NCBI RefSeq assembly: GCF_045679555.1
Contig: NC_092122.1
Coordinates: 9,183,854 to 9,247,853 of the forward strand
DNA from: Salvelinus alpinus
Taxonomy: Eukaryota; Chordata; Actinopteri; Salmoniformes; Salmonidae
Direction: 5' to 3'
Length of the DNA stretch: 64,000 nucleotides
In this document: positions 21,601 through 30,600 of the stretch, piece by piece
Position numbering within the stretch: position 1 is the first letter of the stretch
Layout of the letters: each line of letters starts with the position of its first letter
Translations under genes and position numbers: made by a program
Notes under the pieces: generated by a model
The model's input: the letters and a program-made list of their open reading frames with translations, nothing else
Told to the model about the DNA's origin: nothing
Databases searched by the model: none

Positions 21601-24600
21601 TGCTGAGAGCCCACTTCACACTCCAGGTGCACAAACCACCTCTGCTACTAGCCAGATCGCATGTGCTGCAAACATTTATTTTTGTTTACGAACCCAAGCA
21701 TAGATCAAAATGAAATACTTGTAATAAGCCTCTAATTATGAAAATAATGTTTTTTTATTTCAAATTTGTAGAACAATTTTCTGGAAATGTTGCAAAAATG
21801 CTAAATTTGGTATGAAAATCTTGGTAATTAAAATTAAATGGTAGGATATCTCATGTTATGGTAAACATTGTGTAATGGTATATCAATCTGAAATTAAGTC
21901 TTAATTTGCCTGGAATAAAATCAAGTTTGTAGAAAAAAAATCTGAAAACTTTGGGCATGATATTTGGATATGAAAATGTTGTGATAAGAAAACTGTGAAA
22001 TCAATCAAAAATCGAAATCTGTATTGTATATGCAGGGAGTCAGGAAACAGGTGCAGAATGTGTTTCATCGTCATCAGAAAACATCAGCAAACAGGCGAAG
22101 AGTACTGAACGTAACCAAAACCAATACTACCTGATGACTGAGGCTTACTGAGGGTATGTGAAGGGAGAGTAATCAGGGTGGTGATGAAGTCCATATATGC
22201 TTAGGGGGAGCAGGTGTGCGAGGGGGAGCAGGTGTGCGCAATAATGGTTGCCAGGTGTGCATAATGTGGGTTGCCAGGACCGGAGGTGTCACGCCCTGAC
22301 TTTAGAGATCCCTATTATTCTCTATGTTTGGTTAGGTCAGGGTGTGACTCGGGTGGGAGAGTCTATGTCTATTTCTTTGTTTTGGCCGAGTGTGGTTCCC
22401 AATCAGAGGCAGCTGTCTATCGTTGTCTCTGATTGGGGATCATATATAAGTTGTCATTTTCCGTTTGGGTTTTGTGGGATTTTGTTTTCTGTTTAGTGTC
22501 TGTACCTGACAGAACTGTGCGCTTTCGTTTTCACTTTTGTTATTTTGTTTGAGTGTTTTTTGAAAATAGAAATCATGAACAATTTCCACGCTGCGTTTTG
22601 GTCCACTCCTTTCGACGAGAGCCGTAACAGGTGGTTAGTAGATCTGTAATGTCACGTGCCGGAGTGGGAGTAGATGTGACAACATGGATCAAAAGCAATG
22701 ACAAGTGATGGTAAATATTGTGTAATGGTAAATATTGTGTAATGGTGTATCAATCTGAAATTAAGTCATATTTTGCCAGGAATAAAATCTAGTTTGTAGA
22801 AACATTTTCTGGAAATGTTGCAAAAAGGCAACATTGGATATGAAAATATTGGGTATTAAAATTCAATGGTATGAAAAAATCTAAATAGATCAAAAGCATT
22901 GACATTAAATTAAGTCATATTTCAAATCAAATTGTATTGGTCGCATACTCGTATTTAGCAGATGTTAATGTGGGTATAGTGAAATTATTGTGTTCCTAAC
23001 TCCAACAGTGCAGTAATATCTAACAATACACACACATCTAAAAGTAAAAGCTTGAAATACAGACATTTTAGGATGAGCAATGTCGGAGTCCAGAATATGT
23101 ATGTACTGTATGTGTATGGTTCTGCTTTTCTTTTTTAGTTAAAAAAGTATGTATGGTTCTTAGTTAAGTAAATCAATCAAACCTTTCTTTATGCAATTGC
23201 AGACAGAAGTTGACAACAGAAACACATCACGTATGTTTCAGAGTAACTTCTGCTAAATAAAAAAGGTCAAAGTTGCTTTAATATACTTGCAGTCAACCCC
23301 TAGTGATGTAACTGCCTACATCAACACCTTCTACTCATGAGACCAAGCCCATGCATATACAGTTATACACACTTGCAGGAGAAAACAATAGTCCAGTGTT
23401 TTCTAAGGGATCAGCAGTAATGTTCCATTCCTGTGTGGCTTACAGTGGTGTGTCTGACTTTTCTATTTTCTATTTACTCCCCTACAGGGGTCTGTGTCTA
23501 TGTATCTCTTTTAGCCTTGAGGCACTTTCTCACAGACACCCTGTTTTGACTACAATGGCTCACACATCTGCTCAGACCGTTTTTTATAAGAGGCAGAGGC
23601 TAGAAAAGAACTGTGGAACAGTATTAAACATTATATTGCATATATTGATAATCTGTGGTCCAGGACCCTATAAATGTAGTGGGGGAGGGTCTTATAGCCC
23701 TTCCCCTTCTAGTAATTCAACATAAGCATAATCAATTATTATAGTACATCAATCATTTGGTGCAGCCGCTTTCATGACCCCAAGGTGATCCCATCAGTCA
23801 CCAGAACCTCAAAGTTCTACAACTGCACCATCGGCGGCATCTTGACCGGTTGCATCACCGCCTGGTATGGCAACTGCTCGACATCTGACCGTAAGGCGCT
23901 GCAGAGGGTAGTGCGGACGGCAAAGTACATCACTGGCGCCAAGCTTCCTGCCATCCAGGACCTATATAATAGGCGGTGTCAGAGGAAAGCCCATAAATTT
24001 GTCAGGGACTCCAGTCACCCAAGTCATAAACTGTTTTCTCTGCTACTGCACGGCAAGCGGTACCGGAGCGCCAAGTCTAGGACCAAAAGGCTCCTTAACT
24101 TCTTGCAACTATAGGGGGTGCTGTTCCGCATTAGCATTTTTTGGTCTCCAAATTAAACTGCCTCGTGCTCAATTCTTGATCGTACAATATGCATATTATT
24201 GTTATTATTGGATAGAAAACACTTTCTAGTGTCTATAGCCGTTGGAATTTTGTCTCTGAGTGGTACAGAACTACTTCTACATCACTTTTCCTGACAGGGA
24301 GTCAGATTTCAGAAATTTTTACCCCTGATCTGGGATCGGTTTTAAGGTGCCAGTAGATGCTATAGAGAAACCGACACTGCCTACGTCTTCCTCTGGGTGT
24401 CAGTACGTCATCACGTTTTGAATGGATTCGATTGCGCAATCAGAGCCACTATAAAACACGAAAACGTAGAAGTACCGCTCTCTTCCTGCATGCGTCATGC
24501 GCAAAATGGACATCAGACCTGCCTCCTTCCAAATCGTTGTTTAGAGAGTGATATTTCTCCGGTCATGTTTTTAGTCGTTATAGTTGTTAAAAACATCATA

Positions 24601-27600
24601 ATGTAGTTAATTTGAACCGTTTTATAGCAATTTATATCCGTTTAGTGCGATTTTGAGGAATTTCTTTGTTGTGCACTCTGAAACTTTGGACACGTTTCGG
24701 GGTCCCGTTCGATCGTTAGTGGATATTTCGAAGGACAGAGGACATCTATCGACCAAAAGAAGATTCGACCCAAGAAAGGATTCTTTGCCCAAGATTCTGA
24801 TGGAAGAACAGCTCACAGTAAGAACAATTTATGATGATAAATCGTGTTTCTGTCGAAATATTTTAAACGCATATTTCGCCATTTTGTTTGTTATCGCGTC
24901 ACTTGGCGAACCCTGTATTGAAAAGTAAGGATAATTTTAAAAATGTAAGTCAGCGGTTGCATTAAGAACTAATTTGTCTTTCGATTCCTGTCAACCCTGT
25001 ATTTTTTAGTCAAGTATATGATTAGCTTTCAATTAAACTAGATCACTCTGAAAGATGACGTCAGACATTTTGAGGCTTGATTTCCTAGTATTTTCATTGT
25101 GTAACCACGGTTTTGTATGGCTAAATATGCACCTTTTCGAACAAACTGTATATGTATGTTGTAAAATGGTGTTACAGGAGTGTCATCGGAAGAATTCTGA
25201 GAAGGTTAGTGAAAAAATTAATATATTTTGGCGGTGATTACGTTATAGCGCTCTTTGGCTGGAATCGATGCTCTGGTAACGTTTTCACATGTGGTATGCT
25301 AACTTATCGATTTATTGTGTTTTCGCTGTAAAACGCTTAGAAAATCTGAAATATTGTCTGGAATCACAAGATCTGGGTCTTTCCATTGCTATGCTTTGTC
25401 TATTCTTATGAAATGTTTTATTAAGAGTAAATTGGTCATACACGTTGCTCTCTATAGTAATTCTAGTCGTCTTGTGATGGTCGGTGCAATTGTAAACTGT
25501 GATTTCTACCTGAAATATGCACTTTTTTCTAACAAAACCTATCCTATACCATAAATATGTTATCAGACTGTCATCTGAAGAGGTTTTTTCTTGGTTAGTG
25601 GCTATCAATATCTTAGTTTAGCCGAATTGGTGATAGCACCTGAAGTAGTAAGAAACTGATGGAGTTAGAAAAGTGGTGTATTTTGCTAACGTGTTTAGCT
25701 AATAGATTTACATATTTTGTCTTCCCTGTAAAACATTTTAAAAATCTGAAATGGTGGCTTTATTCACAAGATCTGTATCTTTCATCTGGTGTCTTGGACT
25801 TGTGATTTAATGATATTTAGATGCTACTATCTACTTGTGAAGCTATGCTAGCTATGCTAATCAGTGTGTGGGGGGGTGGGGGGTGATCCCGGACCCGGGG
25901 TAGAGGCTCGTTAGAGGTTAACAGCTTCTACCCCAAAGCCATAAGGCTGCTGAACAATTAATTTAAAAAAACATCAATCGCTATGATAAAACTGACTCTC
26001 GTGAGGGCCACAACAGGAAAGGAAGACCCAGAGTTACCTCTGCTGCAGAGGATAAGTTCATTAGAGTTACCAGCCTCAGAAATTGCAGCCCCAAAAAATG
26101 CTTCATGGAGTTCAAGTAACAGACACATCTCAACATCAACTGTTCAGAGGAGACTACGTGAATCAGGCCTTCAAGGTCAAATTCCTGCAAAGAAACCACT
26201 ACTAAAGGACACCAATAAGAAGAAGAAACTTGCATGGGCCAAGAAACACGAGACAATGGATATTAGACCGGTGGAAATCTGTCCTTTGGTCTGATGAGTC
26301 CAAATGTAAGAGTTTTGGTTCAAACCGCCGTGTCTTTGTGAGATGCAGAGTAGGTGAATGGAAGATCTCAGCGTGTGTGGGTTCCACCGTGAAGCATGTA
26401 GGAGGAGGTGGGATGGTGTGGGGGTGTTTTTTTAGTGACACTGTCAGTGATTTATTTAGAATTCAAGGCACACTTAACCAGCATGGCTACCACAGCTTTC
26501 TGGAGCGATATGCCATCCCATCTGGTTTGCGCTTAGTGGGACTATCAGTTGTTTTTCAACAGGACAATGATCCAACACACCTCCAGGCTGTGTAAGGGCT
26601 ATTTGACCAAGAAGGAGAGTGATGGAGTGCTGCATCAGATGACCTGGCCTCAACAATCACCCAATCTCAACCAAATTGAGATGGTTTGGAATGAGTGAAG
26701 GAAAAGGAGCCAACAGGTGCTCAGCATATGTGGGAACTCCTTCAAGACTGTTGGAAAAGCATTTTAGGTGAAGCTGGTTTAGAGAATGCCAAGAGTGTGC
26801 ATAACTGTCATCAAGGCAAAGGGTGGTTACTTTGAAGAATCTCAAATATAAAATGTATTTTGATTTCTTTAACACCTGTTTGGTTACTACATTATTTCAT
26901 ATGTGTTATTTCACAGTTTTGATGTCTTCACTATTATTCTACAAAGTAGAAAATAGTAAAAATAACGAAAAACCTTTGAATGAGTTAGGTGTGTCCAAAC
27001 TGTTGACTGGTACTGTATCTATACAGTTAAAGTCGTAAGTTTACATACACTTAGGTTGGAGTCATTAACTTCTTGTCGGTTCAGGGGGGCGCTGTTTTCA
27101 CTTTGGAAAAAATTGTGCCCAAATTAAACGGCCTCGTACTCTGTTCTAGATCATACAATATGCATATTATTATTACTATTGGATAGAAAACACTCAGAAG
27201 TTTCTCAAACTGTTTGAATTATATCTGTGAGTAAAACAGAACTCATTTGGCAGCAAACTTCCATACAGGAAGTGAAAATCTGAAAACGAGGCTCTGTTTC
27301 AGGGCCTGCCTATTCAACTGGCTTTTATTTATCGATACGTATGCACTTCATACGCCTTCCACTAGATGTCAACAGGCAGTGGAAGGTTGAATGGGGTGTC
27401 TAGCTTGATCTGAGGCCGAATAAGAGCTTTTGGAGTGACAGGTCAGCCATTTTGTCAGTTTTCCACGGCGCGCGAAGGAGCTCCACATTGTGTTCTGAAA
27501 AGCGTTCGGTATACTCCGGCTCTGATTTTATTTGATACATATGAGAAAAACATCATAAAGTAGGATTTGTCAACCGAGTTTGATCAGTTTATTCAACGTT

Positions 27601-30600
27601 TATTGGGACTTTTGGAATTTTCCGTTCTTTGCGCCAAGAGAAGATGGGCATGTTCGCGCCACATGGCTAGCCAAGGTTGCTAATTCGACAGAAGAAATGG
27701 ACATTCTAAAACCAAACAACGATTTATTCTGGACCAAGGACTCCTTGCACAACATTCTGATGGAAGCTCAGCAAAAGTAAGACACAATTTATGATGTTAT
27801 TTCGTATTTCTGTGGAATATGTAGAATCCAACAGGGCGGAGAATATGTGAGCGCTGTCTCACAATAATGCATTTTGTATGTTGTAGTAAAGTTATTTTAA
27901 AAAATCTAACACAGCGGTTGCATTAAGAACCAGTGTATCTTTCATTTGCTGTACAACATGTATTTTTTAGTAAAGTTTATGATGAGTTCTTTGATTAGAT
28001 TAGGTGACTGTCCAAAATATCTCCGGAGATTTTGGTGAATTGTTGCTACATATTCACAATGTATAATGTAATTTGCAGCTCTAAATATGCACATTTTCGA
28101 ACAAAACATAAATGTATTGTATAACATGATGTTATAAGACTGTCATCTGATGAAGTTTTCCAAAGGTTAGTGATTAATTTTATCTATATTGATGTTTTTG
28201 TGAAATCTATGCTGGCGGTGGATAAATAGCTTTGTGTGTTTGGCTATTGTGATGAGCTAATATAATTCTATATTGTGTTTTCGCTGTAAAACACTTAAAA
28301 AAAAACAGAAATATTGGCTGGATTCACAAGATGTTTATCTTTCATTTGCTGTACACCATGTATTTTTCATAAATGTTTTATGATGAGTATTTATGTATTT
28401 CACGTTGCTCTCTGTAATTATTCTGGCTGCTTTGGTGCTATTTGTGATGGTGGCTACAATGTAAAACCAGGATTTGTAGCTATAAATATGCAAATTTTCG
28501 AACAAAACATAAATGTATTGTATAACAGGATGTTATAAGACTGTCATCTGATGAAGTTGTTCTAGGTTAGTGATTAATCTTCTCTCTATTTGTGGGTTTT
28601 GTGAAGGCTACCTATGCGGTGGAAACATAGTGAACATATGCCGTTGTGTGTTTGGCTATTGTGGTTAGCTAATATAAATACATATTGTGTTTTCGCTGTA
28701 AAACATTTAAAAAATCGGAAATGATGGCTGGATTCACAAGATGTTTATCTTTCATTTGCTGTATTGGACTTGTGATTTCATGAAATTATATTATATGATA
28801 TCCCTGTCCCGTTAGGCTAGGCTATGCTAGTCAGCTTTTTTGATGAGGATGATCCCGGATCCGGGAAGGGTATGAAATAAAGGTTAAAACTCGTTTTTCA
28901 ATCACTCCACAAATTTCTTGTCAACAAACTATAGTTCTTGTGATCATTTTGACTCCACGGGGTGAGATCTTGCGTGGAGCCCCAGATCGAGGGAGATTAT
29001 CAGTGGTCTTGTATGTCTTCCATTTCCTAATAACTGCTCCCACGGTTGATTTCTTCAAACCAAGCTGCCTACCTATTGCAGATTCAGTCTTCCCAGCCTG
29101 GTGCAGGTCTACAATTTTGTTTCTGGTGTCCTTTGACAGCTCTTTGGTCTTGGCCATAGTGGAGTTTGGAGTGTGACTGTTTGAGGTTGTGGACAGGTGT
29201 CTTTTATACTGATAACAAGTTCAAACAGGTGCCATTAATACAGGTAACGAGTGGAGGACAGAGACGCCTCTTAAAGAAGAAGTTACAGGTCTGTGAGAGC
29301 CAGAAATCTTGCTTGTTTGTAGGTGACCAAATACTTATTTTCCACCATAATTTGCAAATAAATTCATAAAAAATCCTACAATGTGATTTTCGGGATTTTC
29401 TTTTCTCATTTTGTCTGTCTGTGGGTTCTGACTGCCGCACACTGCTTCAAGCAGTGAGTAGTTCTGGAAGTTCAAGTAACAATAAATCAAATAGATGTAT
29501 AGTTAAAGAAATGAAAGTAATTATGGATGGTGTTTTACAGGTTTAACAAAGTGGATTTCTGGACTGTGATGGCGGGAAAACACGACCTTGAGAATCCTGA
29601 TGAAGAATGTCAACAGGTGGGATACACACGCATGGACTGACTACATTCAAGTCATTTAAACACATTTTTTTCTGTGTTCCTATTCTGCGTGAACTTTTTA
29701 ACTGTTAAGGGCACACATTTACTTTTGTTTTCAGTTGGTTGGGGTCTCTAAAATAGTCACCCACAAGGATTACAACCGCATGACAAAGATGCATGACATT
29801 GCCCTGGTGAAGCTGAAGACCCCGCTGGTGTTCAACCAGTGTGTGAGACCCATAGAGATATGGATGAGGCCAATCGAACCCAAAAAGCAATGCACAGTGA
29901 CCGGCTGGGGTACCACCAGAGAGAGTCAGTAGATTTCCTACCTTTTTGAAGTTTAGTTGCCTTCATCTCTTTATTAGAAAGGTCAGGTGTGCCTTTCTGG
30001 GGTCATAACTGACATTACATCCTAATTGATCATTCAGTGAAGAGGGTCCTGTTATTTTGTTTTTCCCCTCTTGATGTGCTCTTTCTCCCTCTTCCTACTC
30101 TTCTACACTCAGATGGGCCTCGTGCCAACAGACTCCAGGAGGTTAATGTGACCTGCTTATCCTCAGAGGACTGTAACAAGTTCTACCTTGGTGTCGTTCA
30201 GCCCACCATGTTCTGTGCTGGAGACCCTGAAGGAGGTGTAGACGCCTGTCAGGTAGTGACCTTGAACTCTGACAATGCTTTCATGTATTTTTTACCTTTT
30301 TGTTGTATTCTACTTTCATATAGAAAGTCTGTTCTGTTATCTTCGTCTTATGACGTGTTTGTTCCTGCAGGGTGACTCGGGTGGACCTCTGTCCTGCTAC
30401 ACAGGGTCCAGGTATGAGTTGGCTGGAGTGGTCAGCTGGGGAGTGGGCTGTGGTAGAGCGCGGAGGCCTGGCGTCTATACTAAAGTACAGGTCTACCTAG
30501 ACTGGATCAATGAATTAATTCAAGGTAAGGACACACTTGGAGCCCAACGCTAGAGAAATACTTTGTTTTTAAGCACTCGGGAGATTTTTTTCTGATCTTT

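Noticed and set aside
24397..24928. Short ORFs inside the TTAA element as a possible transposase
   Set aside because: Under 100 codons, no DDD or DDE motif, and not conserved as frames in copy 2.
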